From Zygaena filipendulae (lineage: Eukaryota > Arthropoda > Insecta > Lepidoptera > Zygaenidae): a stretch of DNA of 64,000 nt. Made by a program: the position numbers and the translations under genes. The notes under the pieces were generated by a model. The model saw only the letters and a list, made by a program, of their open reading frames with translations, made no database searches and was not told where the DNA came from. Location: assembly GCA_907165275.2 (NCBI GenBank), contig OU015652.1, forward strand, positions 5,037,001-5,101,000, given 5' to 3'. Positions within the stretch are counted from its first letter, which is position 1. Each line of letters opens with the position of its first letter. Shown here piece by piece: positions 1 through 12,569 of this stretch.

Positions 1-637
1 ATCCTGTTCTCACAGGTACATCTCGGGAACGTTATATACTTATTAAAACCAGGATTGTGAGACTGAGGGGTTTGTTCTTGAAACATTGACCAACATCAAA
101 TGATTTTGTTTATCGTCCCACAAATCTTTCGGTGCCGCGTGCCGCAGTAATTCGAAATCTCAGGTTGCCTGAAATCGGACTATCGACATCGCAGTTTCAC
201 TTGGCCACTCTCTTTTCAATTTTCTTAGCTTCCCGTCCGAAGTAGAGAACCATTGTATGGCTAGATTCTTATCTCTCAAAAGCTATTTAACTAAATGGAA
301 TTTACAGAGCCTGCACTGCAGTTCGACGAAGTACAATGTAATATTTAAAATCGCGAAATTTAAATCTAAATCTTGGCATTGTATTACGTGTCTAAGATTT
401 CTCGAGAATCTTTTTACAAACTTCCTGTTGTAACTTCTTATGCACTCTGCAAAATTAAAATAGTCCAACGTTGACGTACTTACCCAGTCTCTTTAAAAAC
501 AAAGTTGTGAACTAACCCAGATATTACTTACCTGCTACATTATTTTAGAAATATTTCAATATATAATATTAACGTTGTTGCTTGGGCATTATCACACAGC
601 GACACATGGTCCCAAACTAACTTTATATAGGTACTTA

Positions 638-852
638 TAGCTGTTTCCCGCGGTTTTACCCGCGGTCATTTTAGAGTTCCCGCGGAGATTCCCAGTTACA
701 ATATAATTAATGACACTCAGGGATAATGTAGTATTCTAATGGTGCAAGAATTATCAAAATCGGTTCCGTAGATCCACAGATCGATCACCCCCTACAACCT
801 CACAAACTCACAAACTTTACTTCTTTATATTATTAGCAGAAGTAGATATTGT
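638..852 (-). mobile_element. Helitron-like element, degenerate
   Basis: On the plus strand it opens TATAGCTGTTTCCCGCGG, the reverse of the HLE 3' end, and shows the hairpin-forming CCGCGG-TTTTAC-CCGCGG. The 5' half is diverged. Confidence 0.75.
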
Positions 853-880
853 ATAAACATACTGAACACCCAGGCTCAGG

Positions 881-1092
881 ATCATCTTATCAGCCGAAAG
901 ATGTTCACTGCTGGAAATAGACCTCCCTAAGGATCGCCACAACGACAGGTCCTGTGCTTCCCACATCCAATGGCGTCCCGCGACTCAGGGTAAACGCAAA
1001 TGTTCATCATATAATATTCACCCTGACGCGGAAATCGAACCCGAGACACTTGCGGTGGCCATCAGATTCGCTAACCACTAGACCAACGGTAG
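881..1092 (-). mobile_element. tRNA-derived SINE
   Basis: On the minus strand a tRNA-like head holds an A box (TGGTCTAGTGGTTAGCG) and a B box (GGTTCGATTTCC). A body ending TTTCCAGCAGTGAACATC and TTTCGGCTGATAAGATGAT follows, typical of lepidopteran SINEs. The head does not fold as a true tRNA with a closed acceptor stem. Confidence 0.8.
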
Positions 1093-3410
1093 AATAGGGA
1101 CCTTGTCGGTAAACAATAATCAGCAATTACACGAAATTGTTATCGTACGTATTTAACTTAAGCACCTAATTGAGACCCGTTAATCAAGAACTCGAAGTTT
1201 TCGCGACTGCTTAAAATTATTTGCCTCAAAACATAAAAGATCGACATTCAAAGCGTTTCACGAATATTTTCGCTTACACAACAGACGGGCACAATACAAA
1301 GTGAATTATGCGAATGGAAAATATTGAAAGCGAGCTGCAAGCATCAAAAATACTGACGTTGAATCTTGTTAATTAACTTAATGAGTAAAGAAACTGGGAG
1401 TTGTATCGCGAGAGGAACTTTACGAAAGCATCCGGCAAGTTTTCGTACCAGAATGCTGTTACAACATCGAAGCGGTATTCGCTGAACAACCTCTGTGAAG
1501 CAAAATGAAATGCATCATAAAACAAATACGACTCGATTTCTGTCTCATATTTCATCATATACACATTCAGTGGAGGTATTAATAGATTTCTATATTTAAT
1601 TGATTCCAAATCAGCTCGTTTTTCCTGGGTACGGAACACTTCACTTTACATGGTTGAACACGCGCTTAGCCGTTTTTTTTTTCAATGTTGTAATGCCGGT
1701 GGTTTAAATACTTAATCTTTCAAGATGATTTCGTATTAATTTTGATGGTGACTAATAGAATATTGACTGCAACCTAAAAACGCACAATCTGAAATTTCTG
1801 ACTTTAATATGAATTTAATCTGCTTGAATTAGTGTAATAATCAATGATATTAAATTGTAAATTGTACCTGTCTTAATAGTCACTTTCCGTAAATTCAACT
1901 TTGTATGGGACCTGTGCTCGAAATCAAAAGATTGATTATATATTAATACTGAATCAGAAATTGGGAAATCTGCAACACAGATTGCACAAATCAAAATCAA
2001 TGATACCTCGTTGCATAAGCGCGCATTGCAGGTAACACCAGCTGATTACATCGCGTACCTGCCCATTAAGACATAAAAATGAATCAGTGAAAACGTTACA
2101 TACTCGGTGATAGAAGAACATCATGAAGAAACTATAGTATAGTGATCGAAACATTTTCTATAGCGCCTAAGAAGTTGAAAGTCAGTTCTCATTTTACGAT
2201 GAGTTTACGATCTTAACATTAGACAGCAGACAAAGGTCAAACACCTTGCTAACCATATTAATTTTAGCAGGATGAAAATATTTATTTATCTAACAGTTGA
2301 TGCACACAAGGACAAGATAAACAGACTCGGAACACTAAGCTGTATGTATCTACTCTTACATGCGAAGTTTCATTACAGCTCAAATAAATACACAAACAAA
2401 ACTAACCTGTAGATCCAGCTAAAATCATCAACGAATTTTCTAGGAGTGTGTGATTTTAAGATTATTAATTCGACAGAAATATCTGCAAGCAAAGAGATAA
2501 ACGAAAAAATTGACACTAGATGTGACAAAGAGATTGGAAAATAATTTCAGCAAAAGCAAGTTACCAAAACTCACGTCAGACACTCAGTAAAATGAGATAC
2601 GTAGCCGGCACCGGCCCTCGGCAAATGGCTTAATATCGAAATGTGATCACTTAGCGCAATCTCTTACCAAAAAGGAAAAAATATATATACAGAAAAACGG
2701 TGAATGTTAGTACTTTTACCAGAAAACGAAATATCATTGTGCATGTTTCCATTTTCACGAAAAGCACAAACAGCAAAATCAAATTGATGGTATTTCAATA
2801 ACTCTTTTTATTTTGATAGATGTGATTGGTTTTCATTTATGATTCACACGACTCTTTTGAAATTTTGTTTATATCTGTGTATTGTGGACAAAAATGACAT
2901 CACACATTTGGAAAAGAAACAGTGTGTGTTAGCACAGTCCCATTCTGCTACTTACTCAAATTAAACGCTGCCGCCGGTCCTTTTGCAGAATCCCTTGATA
3001 TGTTACAGACTCTTTTACCAAACCACCATCAGTATAGGGACGGAATACAATCAATTCAATACTTTCACGTTCATTTATCGTCTGCCCTTGTTTTTAGTAC
3101 ACACCGGTCGTATGCAATCAAAATTTATTATTCATCGCATGCATATTGTATCATCACAAAACAAACTGCAACAAAAACAAATATCTATGTATTGATGGGC
3201 AAATAATAACCAAGTACACAGTTACTATTTGTTTACTATTATTTTTCTGCGTACCTATCTAAAATAAATTAAGTATTTGCGATAAAAAGCGGCTTTTGAT
3301 ATCTTCGTAGCAGTCAAAGCACAAGACCGGACAAATATTGACACTTTTTCGAAATGCAGAAATCAAGTAACATGGAATTGGTTTTAGTGAAACGATGCGT
3401 CGAATTTCAA

Positions 3411-3594
3411 CCCTACTAATATTATAAATGTGAAAGTGTGGATGTTTGGATGTTTGTTACTTAATCACGCAAAAACGGCAGAACGGATTTGCATGAAATT
3501 TGGCATGCACGTTGTCAGGACCTACAGAGAAGGACATAGGGTACTTTTTATTCCGGAATTCCCGCGAGAACTCCGAAATTACTGCGGGTGAAAC
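3411..3594 (+). mobile_element. Helitron-like element, 3' end missing
   Basis: It starts CCTACTAATATTATAAATG and carries GGATGTTTGGATG, GGCATGCACGTTGTCAGG and AGAAGGACATAGGGTAC. It breaks off inside the terminal hairpin after GCGGGTGAAAC and lacks the CTAGT end. Confidence 0.85.
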
Positions 3595-3671
3595 ATAAAT
3601 ATAATTGAATAAAATTGATAAAAAAATAAAATTGAATTGAATGAATAAAATTTTAACAAAAAATTAAAACA

Positions 3672-3955
3672 GACTTCAAAACACACAAAAATGCACTACA
3701 CGAAAAAAATCAAAATAACCTACGTATGTGCTACCCTGATCGTTTCGAAGTCGCTAGTCGGTGCCAACTGCCAAGCCAAATAGGTAATAGGTAGATAGAT
3801 TGAGTCCGCTCCGACCACATTGCAGACACGAGCGGGCTTAGTACCGACTTCAAACCGATCAGTGGGTAGCACACACGTAGATTATTTTAAACTTTTTAGT
3901 GTAGTGCATTATTGGAATCGTCGAATTGAGAACCTCCTTCTTTTTTGGAAAGCGT
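3672..3955. mobile_element. Fold-back MITE, family with AATGCACTACAC ends
   Basis: The left part has AATGCACTACACG then CTACGTATGTGCTACCC; the right part has GGGTAGCACACACGTAG then TTAGTGTAGTGCATT, its reverse complement. A tail GAATTGAGAACCTCC follows that I know as a frequent lepidopteran repeat end. A related copy lies at 39650-39965. Confidence 0.7.
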
Positions 3956-4069
3956 TTAATTAAATAGACGGAATATTTTATCTATGGAATAGGTACCTAC
4001 CTGCAACGAAGGTATTATGCTCGCATATAAATGGAAGGAACTTAAACTCGCCATACCACAGGCACTATT

Positions 4070-4187
4070 TAATGGGTACAGAAAAGGACATAAGATACCT
4101 TTAATCTAGAAAAAAGAACTCGAGGAATAAAAAATTGACTGACAAAATCTACATTGACGCGAACGAAGCCGCGGTCAACAGCTAGTG
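4070..4187 (+). mobile_element. Degenerate Helitron-like 3' end
   Basis: GGTACAGAAAAGGACATAAG is followed by a weakened hairpin and CAACAGCTAGTGA. Only the 3' half can be aligned. Confidence 0.55.
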
Positions 4188-4866
4188 ATAATATTAATGT
4201 TGCACTCGTTGCCAACTTCGCGTCATTTCCGTCGAGTTTACGCACGTTGTTTCCTTTGTTCACTAAAATTTCACTCTCGAGGTACTGAAAATAGATACAT
4301 TTTCAAAAACAATTTGTAATACATGATACGAATTTCCTACTAAAGTGGGTAAAATATGTACAGTACGTTTCTTTACTCAAAATTTTTATTTTATTCTTCA
4401 ACCGTGAGCTTCAACTTCTTCAGTTTCAATTTACCATAGACTTCAGAATTAATTAAGAACTTGATTTATGTAAAAAAATGAAATATTCATAACAAAATAT
4501 AATAAATTTCAAAGACAAAAATAATGATAACATAATGGCCGTATTCGCGACTAGAGCAAGGCTTGTGCCATTTCTAAAAGACATCGTGTGCGTTGTCCGT
4601 TGCAGTCCCCGACCTAATAACGAACAAGTCCCGCGTGCTATTTGCTTGCCCACTTCTTTGATCGTTCACTGTACGATTGCGCTGTATTATAGCAGTTGTT
4701 GCTTTACTTGTTTTTTATTTTTTATTATGTTTCTTTCTCGCATTGTGTGTATAATTTTTATATAAATACTTTTTCAGCGTTTTTTATCCTTCACATATTA
4801 TTCATTTGCCGACAAAAATATTTAAGTAGCGACCATCAGTCATTTTGTCATCTTCTTCTATAGTTA

Positions 4867-5072
4867 TCTATACTAATATTATAAAGACGAAAGATTTGAT
4901 TTTTTGTTTGTTTGTTTGTTACGATTTAACTCAAAAACTACTGGAACGATTTCAAAAACTCTTTCACCATTAGAAAGCTTCATTATCCCTAAGTAACATA
5001 GGCTATATTGTAATTCGGAATTCCTGCGAGAACTCAGAAATTATTGCGGGTGAAATCGCGTGGGACAACTAG
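4867..5072 (+). mobile_element. Helitron-like element, complete
   Basis: It starts TCTATACTAATATTATAAAG, has a TTTGTTTGTTTGTTACG microsatellite, and ends with GCGGGTGAAATCGCG and GGGACAACTAG|T. Confidence 0.85.
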
Positions 5073-5074
5073 TA

Positions 5075-5480
5075 TGTATATAAAATGCTTTGTCCTGAAT
5101 GATTGACTGACAATTAATGCACAGCCTATAAAACCGCTGATCGTAGAGATTCGAAACTTGGAGGATGTGTTTTTTTATGACGTAGGCATCCGATAAGAAA
5201 GGTTTTTTTCAAAATTCAACCCCCAAGGGGGTGAAAAGGGAATAAAAGTTTGTATGGAACAACTGAAACCAATGGGACTCATGAAATTTTGCAAAAATAT
5301 TCCTTAAGTGACGTAGGTGTGCACTAAGAAAGGAGTTTTGGAAATTCAACCCCTAAGGAGGTGAAAAGGGGTAGCAAAGTTTTTATGGAATAACTGAAAC
5401 CGCTGGGTCTAGAACCATGAAATTTTGCACAAATATTCCTTGAGTAATAAAGGATTATTGAAAATTCAACCCCTAAGGAG
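5075..5480 (+). mobile_element. Helitron-like element, second subfamily, with internal duplication
   Basis: It begins TATAAAATGCTTTGTCC and GATTGACTGAC directly after the CTAG of the previous element. Three internal blocks repeat TTCAACCCC(C/T)AAGG(A/G)GGTG with AAAGTTT-TATGGAA spacers. The same subfamily occurs reversed at 34677, 49113 and 60945. Confidence 0.7.
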
Positions 5481-5629
5481 GTTTTTTTTTCCTGAATAAT
5501 ATACCCAAGGAAGAAAAACATTATAATACAATCTAGTAATGACTAATAAGTATTTTAAATTTGACCTACACTTCTAAACAAGACAATACTAAGAATGTAT
5601 TCAATAACACTTTTCTTATTGTCTCTATT

Positions 5630-5855
5630 AAGGGGAAGACACTTTGTTCTTGTGTTCTTTGGATACAAGAACCCTAAGAAGGTGAAAAAATTTGTGTATG
5701 TTTTCTGGAAAGAAATTATCCGAGACGGTTGGACCAGTTTTGATGGGACTTTCTCTGATAATTATCTGATGTTATAAGGAGTCAATTAGGCTACTTTGGA
5801 GTTTTTTTGTGAGAATTCCGAAACTCACGCGGGTGAAAGCGCAGTAAATAGCTAG
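5630..5855 (+). mobile_element. Helitron-like 3' portion
   Basis: It shows GGACCAGTTTTGATGGGACT, a TTCCGAAACTCACGCGGG block and the end AATAGCTAG|TA. It closely resembles 51590-51776. Confidence 0.65.
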
Positions 5856-6229
5856 TAATAAGTATAATTTATATACTTTAATACCCTAAAGGAAACAGTA
5901 CAAGAAGAGGCAACACAATTTACTCAATCAACGGTATATTTTACTTTTCTGTCTTAATTTTTTCTAAACTAGATTTTTTTTTAAATGGGAGATATCAGTT
6001 TAATACATCTTATCTCAATTTTCAAATACACTAAATTCAAATTCAGATAAATCGCATACTTCGATTAAAATGATAGTTTAAATTAAGTATAGTTTAAAAA
6101 TTGTCAAGATGCTTTCTTATCATAAACTTCTTAAAAGGACCAATGCACCATATACTAAACTGACTGGTGACTCGATTCTGGTGTCTAAGACAAAAAAAAA
6201 ATAGTTCACTCAATCAAGACTATATAATA

Positions 6230-6430
6230 TAATTTTTATCCCCGTTCGGATGCACAGCGGCGAAGCAAATATCCTTATTTATTTCCGCTGGGTGTTCGCC
6301 CGCTAATTACGACTCGCTACCCAGTGATTTTCCACGATTTCGCTCCCTACTGTAGTTACTTAGCTGTGATATTATGCGCTACTCTCAGAACAAGACGCTC
6401 TCTCCTTCCAATGCACCAGTATTGTTCTAA
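6230..6430. other. Repeat-free block, candidate regulatory DNA
   Basis: It holds CCCCGTTCGGATGCACAGCG, CGCCCGCTAATTACGACTCG and GATTTTCCACGATTTCGC. It includes TAATTA homeodomain cores and no repeat signature. Confidence 0.18.
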
Positions 6431-6664
6431 ATCGTTAGGTTTCGAATTATATCACACTGCAATATAATATTCATTTACATATTGTAGTACTTACTTTTCT
6501 GTTCTTTGTGTTGTTTTGTTTTAATGGCGCAGTAACCATTACATGCGTCTACCGAATTATTTTAACATGATTTTCTTTTAAATACAATTGATTGAATTTT
6601 TTCATCGTTCGCTTCACAAGAACCATATTAAAAAGGTTTTTACAGTAGCAGATTTTATATAAAA

Positions 6665-6869
6665 TCCTACTAATATTATACATTTGAAAGTGTGGTTTTT
6701 GGATGTTTGGACGTTTGTTACTCAATCACGCAAAACAGCTGAACGGATTTGGATGAAATTTGGCATGCACGTTGTCAGGGGTACAGAGAAGGATATAGAG
6801 TACTTTTTATCGCGGAATTCCCGCAGGAACTCCGAAATTACCGCGGGTGAAACCGCGGGGCACGGCTAG
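6665..6869 (+). mobile_element. Helitron-like element, complete, well preserved
   Basis: It opens TCCTACTAATATTATACAT, has an intact CCGCGGGTGAAACCGCGG hairpin and ends GGCACGGCTAG|T. Confidence 0.9.
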
Positions 6870-6954
6870 TATATAATAATTATAGATATTAGTTTTAACA
6901 CCTACAAACATAACGATATTTGTATTACGTAATTTTTTTTGTAGAAATGCGCTA

Positions 6955-7140
6955 CCGATTGACAACTACATCCAATCGATTGGCCTCGATAGAACTCGAA
7001 GGTTTTTCTCCACTTCAAAATGTTATAATGACGATCGAGGTCGATCAAGAATGGTTGATTTAATGTAGTATAGCACTAACCGCGTGCTTTCATTGATCGT
7101 AATATTATATTGTATCGATTGGACGTGCCGTCCATAGCAT
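6955..7140. promoter_or_regulatory. Cluster of ATCGAT/CGATTGG motifs, candidate enhancer
   Basis: The perfect palindrome CCAATCGATTGG lies at 6972-6983. GACGATCGAGGTCGATCAAG, CATTGATCG and TATCGATTGG follow within 140 bp. Several DNA-binding families, including Cut- and PBC-type homeodomains and DREF, use such words; which one is unknown. Confidence 0.25.
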
Positions 7141-7842
7141 AAAGTCTAACTTAAATTATGTCCACCCTCTATCTATCTGTCTATAGTTATGAAAAAACCA
7201 CCCAGTATCGTTTCGTCTAAATCACATTTTATCCAATTCATGTGAAAAATTAAACAACAAAAAGAAAGAAAAATCTTCCTCAGACCCATTATGTCTAACC
7301 AGTAATTAGTGATTAAACTGAAGAACATGTTTAGAAGTTTGACATATTTCCTCGTATAAATGTTGCGCTTGTTGGCATCTTAATTTTTTACATTTCATGC
7401 ATCACAATAATATGATTGCCCTCGAACAATGTATTAGTATTTTCAAAGTGAGAAGAAAGTATAATCATAAACCTCAACTATTCATTAAATTCCGAGCCAC
7501 GATCTTTCAATATAGGATATTAAACTATGTAGATTTCAAATGTTACCAGTGTAGTTAGTGCCCAAATAATTAATTTAAATCGTAAATCCAACAGCAAATT
7601 TAGAAACGTCGAAACGTGTCTTGGATTTAATTGTGTTCAATACATACCGAATCCGTTGGAGTTGAATCCCCCAAATTCGGTGTTAGACATTGGGCATTTG
7701 ATGCGGCGTGTGAATCACTAATGGCAACTACTGAAATGCAAATAGGATTGATTGGCTGGCACGCATTACGTACTAACGTGACTATTTTACACAGTTAAGT
7801 ACCTTTGAGCAGAAAACTTTTTATTTCTTTCATATTATGTTA

Positions 7843-8162
7843 TCCTTACTAATACTATAAATGCGAAGGTAACTCTGTCTGTCTGTCTTTCTGTCTGTCT
7901 ATTACGCTTTCAAGCCTTGATGGCTCAACCGATCTTCATGAGATTTTTACACACGTTGTCAGAGGTCATGGGGTACTTTTTATGTCGGAATAAATATGTT
8001 AACTCTGGAATTAACTACCCGCGTTAGTATAAAACTACATAAAATTTTGCATACACGTTGTCAAGGGAAGGTAATACAAAAAAAAAAATAGGGTAGTACT
8101 TTAATCTCAGAATACCCGGGGGATCCGAAATTAACACGGGTGAAACCGAGGGGAACAGCTAG
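7843..8162 (+). mobile_element. Helitron-like element with duplicated body
   Basis: It opens TCCTTACTAATACTATAAAT with a CTGTCTGTCTGTC microsatellite. The middle ACACGTTGTCA block occurs twice, and the end is GGGAACAGCTAG|T. Either a tandem duplication or two fused copies. Confidence 0.8.
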
Positions 8163-8516
8163 TTATAAATATAATCGTAACTCTATGTAAATTTTCAAAT
8201 AATATTCTACACAAGGTTTTTTAATCTTTTAATCATAAAAAGTTTACCATATGGATTTTTCAATAATATTATTTATGAGGGTACTGTTTTTCTTTTTAAG
8301 GTAACGGAACTCTATAAATATGCTTTTTAGGGTAATATTAAGACGCAATAGTGGCACAGGGATTAAGGCAAAGTAGCAGAAAATATTCGACCATATTATC
8401 CCTCTACTTACATTCACTGAAACAAAAAAAAAGAGCGAAAGCAGGCAAAACATTAGAGAAGAAATTTACTAGCAATGGCGTGGCCTAAAATATTCCTGAA
8501 TCCTGGCGCGAGATCT

Positions 8517-8748
8517 GGGCCCTTATTCGCTATGATCAACAACATTCGTTGCCCGTAACACGCGTCCAAAAAACACAATCCCAAACGTTCCAGATGTGCC
8601 AAAACACTAGGAATTAATATTTTTTATGACATAAGACACGTTGTAAATGTATTTTTTTTTTAATGAAACTTTTTTGAACACGAGGAAAAACAATTTTTGC
8701 GGCGCGTTATCCTAACGCGGCGTATTATGGCCATAGTGAATAGGGCCC
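8517..8748. mobile_element. MITE with GGGCCCTTATTCGCTATGA ends
   Basis: The left end GGGCCCTTATTCGCTATGA mirrors the right end CATAGTGAATAGGGCCC. The interior has GACATAAGACACGTTGTAAA and GCGCGTTATCCTAACGCGGC. A second copy lies at 55988-56212 and a deleted one at 30400-30452. The open frame inside is not a gene. Confidence 0.8.
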
Positions 8749-9061
8749 CGCACGTTACTGTTTCATGTTGGTGCGTTACATTCCAATGTTGGCCAATGTT
8801 ACCTAGGCAACTAGGCACACATGGATTGACCGACCGAATCGTTATTTGCTTTTGGTATGCTAAGAAAATACGTACAACAAGAATATTTATTACTTTTTTT
8901 CTCTAACCAAAACTTCCAATAGGCCGTACGAATATAATGTGAGCGAAACCAAAGGTTTACTTTTTTGGGTACTTACTGATACTCCTCGGTATAAATGAAG
9001 AACGACGAGTGTTTAAATGTTTCTTTTTTAGTTAATATGCTTGAACATCATCACATAGCGC

Positions 9062-9407
9062 CGCGGTTCGATCTTTTACAAAAAATATATAAGTAGTTAA
9101 GTACATTTCTTAACAGTTATCAATTACCCATAATACATGCAGCTCGGCTAGTTTTGGGACCAGCCCCCCTAACCAAATTGACATTCTATAATTGTTAACA
9201 CATAGAAACTAAGTAATGAATTTTCATGTCCTTTGGTCAGCCAATCAAAACTTTATTTTATTTCTGCATGACCATGTGAAAACTAGAGATTTTATGCCGG
9301 GGGCCGCGGCCGGTCCCAAAACAAGCCGAGCGTGTATAATGTGTAACTGATAACTGGTAATAAATAACTTATGCACTTATAATTTTTTTGTAAACAATCG
9401 AACCGCG
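9062..9407. mobile_element. Fold-back element, about 346 bp
   Basis: The left end CGCGGTTCGATCTTTTACAA mirrors the right end TTGTAAACAATCGAACCGCG with small gaps. Arms converge on CTCGGCTAGTTTTGGGACC and GGTCCCAAAACAAGCCGAG. The inner loop is about 130 bp. Confidence 0.75.
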
Positions 9408-9816
9408 CAGTCAGGTTCAACAAATAATCACTATGCCAACAATGCTGCCAAGCTGAATATTAGTGTTAGGTCCATACTAAGTTTACTTATCCATCCGTTA
9501 TAACGTTACATAGTATACTAAACTTGTACACAGTGCAGACCGTTGACAAACTGCGTTATTGTTGTGCAACAGATATGTGGATATGTGAAGCTTACTTGTA
9601 TAATGCGCGATGACAAAGCGACTTGAGTCGTCGGTATTTCCTATGTGCACTGCAATGTTGAATATAAAATGCTAATGCCCCTTACATAAAAGGTCCCCAT
9701 ACTGTCTTGGTACAAAAAATCAGGTCTTAACTACTTCTAAGGTTACTATTGTTTAAGGAAATTTCGTATTGCCAAAATAAAATGTGATTTCTTTTAGTAT
9801 TGGCTAATATGCACGT

Positions 9817-10050
9817 AGAGAAATCAATCAGACCGTACCAAATCATTGCCCGAGGATATGTTGGCAACACAACATCAGTGACTAGCAGGCACAGCGACCG
9901 ACCCCGCGCAGTGTCAATAATGTGCAAACTACAAAAGAGTTTACTGACCAAAAATGGTGCTCTAGCCAACACTGACAGCAGAAATTCTCTGATCTTCGGT
10001 GGGAAACTTTCGGTCGCAAACTTTACCGAACAAGCTCCTATTTTTCTCTC
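9817..10050 (+). mobile_element. MITE with AGAGAAATCAATCAGACCG start
   Basis: It starts AGAGAAATCAATCAGACCG and ends CCGAACAAGCTCCTATTTTT then CTCTC. An opposite-strand copy at 30638-30842 shares these ends and the ATCTTCGGTGGG and TTCGGTCGC blocks. It explains the 146-codon open frame over it. Confidence 0.75.
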
Positions 10051-10546
10051 AGTGTATGGCACTAACAATAAATCCAAATTACACATACGTTTAAGTATTT
10101 CATTTCGTATGTATAAGTTTATCTTTTTGTTAATACGTAAAATATATTATGTAATAATACGAAGTGTTATCTTAAATTTAAAAAACTGTTGCTTTTCTGG
10201 ATCTCATGCAATAGCACAGAGTACTTTTTTTAATATCTGAAATCAATAGGTTTGACCAAAATATTATACAAACAGTGAAGATGTAAATGTGAAATTTTAA
10301 ATACCAAAACAAGACAGGAGTTTATTCATTGCTGTAAATAGATACGGCAAGACTATGAAAATCTGGTTCCAACCTCTATTGTTTTTATATGTACCTATTT
10401 TCATAACATTTTAATACTCTATATCATAGAACTTACGAAGACAGAATATGATGTTTAATTGCGTGTTAAACAATTTTATAGTTTTTCTTTGACAGCACCT
10501 GCAGGCGTAGCCGCGTACCTAGCCGTTAGTGGGCCTAAGGGCGGCG

Positions 10547-10722
10547 CCACAGTCTCGGCGGCGGCGGTGGCGGCGCGGCGGCGGCAGCGGCAAAACAAAT
10601 GGTAGTCAACTTAAGAAGTAGGCCACAGCTTGCGCTGCTGATAGCTGTGGCTGACTTCGTATGTTGTCTACCATTTGTTTATGCCGCCGCCGCCGCCTCC
10701 ACCGCCGCCGCCGAGCCTGTGG
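10547..10722. mobile_element. GC-rich palindromic MITE, 176 bp
   Basis: The left arm runs CCACAGTCTCGGCGGCGGCG ... AAACAAATGGTAG; the right arm is its near reverse complement, CTACCATTTGTTTATGCCGC ... GAGCCTGTGG. The centre is CCACAGCTTGCGCTGCTGAT then AGCTGTGG. Almost the whole element folds into one hairpin. Confidence 0.75.
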
Positions 10723-11118
10723 CCAAGGGGTAACAGTTGGGGGAAGCATAACATCAGGTTCAGATTAAACATTTATGTGATGAACAGTTGTATTGTATGT
10801 ATGAATATAAATAGTAAATACCTATATCATAATACTTAGTTACAAAAAATGCTATAGAATTATTATGTCGGTCGTCTGGTACCCATTGTAGAAGCTCTGC
10901 TCTGTTCGTAACCAGGTGGCCTTTATTACTATCATTATACAAAGGTAACCCATCAATTTGATAATTTCTTCATTCTGTGTTGCTATTTGTTTTTTTTTAT
11001 GTATAAATATGTATATTATTATCTAGTCAGTCATATTGCAAGCATTTAATTTAATTTATTTTAAAATATAACCGTTTTAAATTACATATTATTATGGTGC
11101 AATATCTTTAGGATCTAA

Positions 11119-11330
11119 TCGTACTAATATATGTATTATAAATGTGAAAGTGTGGATGTTTGGATGTTTCGATGTTTGGATGTTTGTTACTCAATCACGC
11201 AAAAACGGTTGAACGGATTTGGATGAAATTTAGCATGGACGTTGTCAGGGGTACAAAAAAGGACATCGGGTACTTTTTATCCCGAAATTCCCGCGGGAAC
11301 TTCTCTGGTGAAACTGCAGGGCACAGCTAG
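11119..11330 (+). mobile_element. Helitron-like element, hairpin partly deleted
   Basis: It opens TCGTACTAATAT, has four TGTTT(G/C)GATG units and GGATGAAATTTAGCATGGAC, and ends GGGCACAGCTAG|T. About 15 bp of the terminal hairpin are missing. Confidence 0.88.
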
Positions 11331-12192
11331 TAATTAATAAATTAATTAAAATATAATCATATCTTATCAGATTGGTGTGAGCTCAGCATAAATATTTATG
11401 GGTGCAGATGAGAAATAATAAAGCAAAGGGTCACGGTCAATGAGCGTTATGAATTTCGATTTGAACAGAGCGAGGTGTGGCTGCGGCACCGCAAAATCTT
11501 ATTTAATTGAATGATAACAACCGCAAGAAACTGTTCTGTTTATGTAAATTTAAGTCAGTTATTAGACCCTTCTTGGAGCGTAGATACCCGTACCAACAGA
11601 TTAATCGTGTGCTTCCATCTATAGAGTATTATACGTGTTGGAGTTTGGTTTACTAAAGGCTTTTTTATTATTCAAAGAATTATATGGTTTAAATTCTAAT
11701 AATATAGGTATTTAAAATATTAGGTTTCTCTTTAATCAACATTGAATTAAGTCTCAGTTGTGTTTTTACTCAGTTGTTAGAGGGAGGGTCCTTCCTTTAC
11801 GACTTTAGAGGCGCAATTTGAGACCATCTATTTTTTTCCCCTTCCACAGGTACATGTAGGTACAATGCCATCCCTAAGTAAATTTTTTTTCGTTTAACCA
11901 TTTATTACCAGCATATAGCGGTTTACAAAATGCATATTTCATTTAAATTCCATCTTTAAAGTGCCAATAACCTCCAAGTAAAATGGTTGTGACATAAATG
12001 ACATAATCTTCTATTTTTGCCATCTAGTTACGGAACCCCTAAATCGAACTACTTAATTTATTTGCGAAGGGCACACGTAAAATGACTAAATTATCTCTAG
12101 CAAGCTAATTTTCATACAGTAAATGTCTTTATTGCTTGAAAACTGATTGTGATACTTACGATAATATTCGTTGTTATTCTAGATTGCATAAA

Positions 12193-12430
12193 TGGACATA
12201 GATAAGCAATAGTGTGTTAACCCACACTGGAGAAATTTTGAGTAAATTAAAGTTTTAAAATTATAGGGCCATTTTGTGTAAACATTTTTTATGTTCAATA
12301 TTTAGTTACATATTTAAATAATGTAATAAGGAAAACACATAATTAAAAAACGTTTTCTAACTCTCAATAAATCGTTCTGAATCAATAACTTCGTTTTGTG
12401 GGTTAACATGTTATTGCTTATCTGCGTCCA
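12193..12430. mobile_element. MITE with 33-bp inverted ends
   Basis: The left end TGGACATAGATAAGCAATAG then TGTGTTAACCCACA mirrors the right end TGTGGGTTAACATGTTATTG then CTTATCTGCGTCCA. The 170-bp interior is AT-rich. Confidence 0.75.
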
Positions 12431-12569
12431 AATAATTTAATGATTTCTACGACAAAAGACACTTTATACCTTATCAAAAAAAAAGAATAATGGATAAAAC
12501 TCTTATTTCTTAAGAAAAATGTCGTGTTAATAATTTTAATCATAAATTTAAAGTGGATTCTATTGAAAC

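Noticed and set aside
529..560. CAG|GTAAGT donor on the minus strand
   Set aside because: No open frame of useful length leads to it and no acceptor was found.
1373..1639. 88-codon minus-strand frame with a rather even composition
   Set aside because: No motif, no splice sites and no neighbour to support it; kept out for lack of evidence.
9800..10240. 146-codon frame, the longest in the window
   Set aside because: Most of it lies in a MITE with a second copy at 30638-30842; the rest is AT-rich tail.
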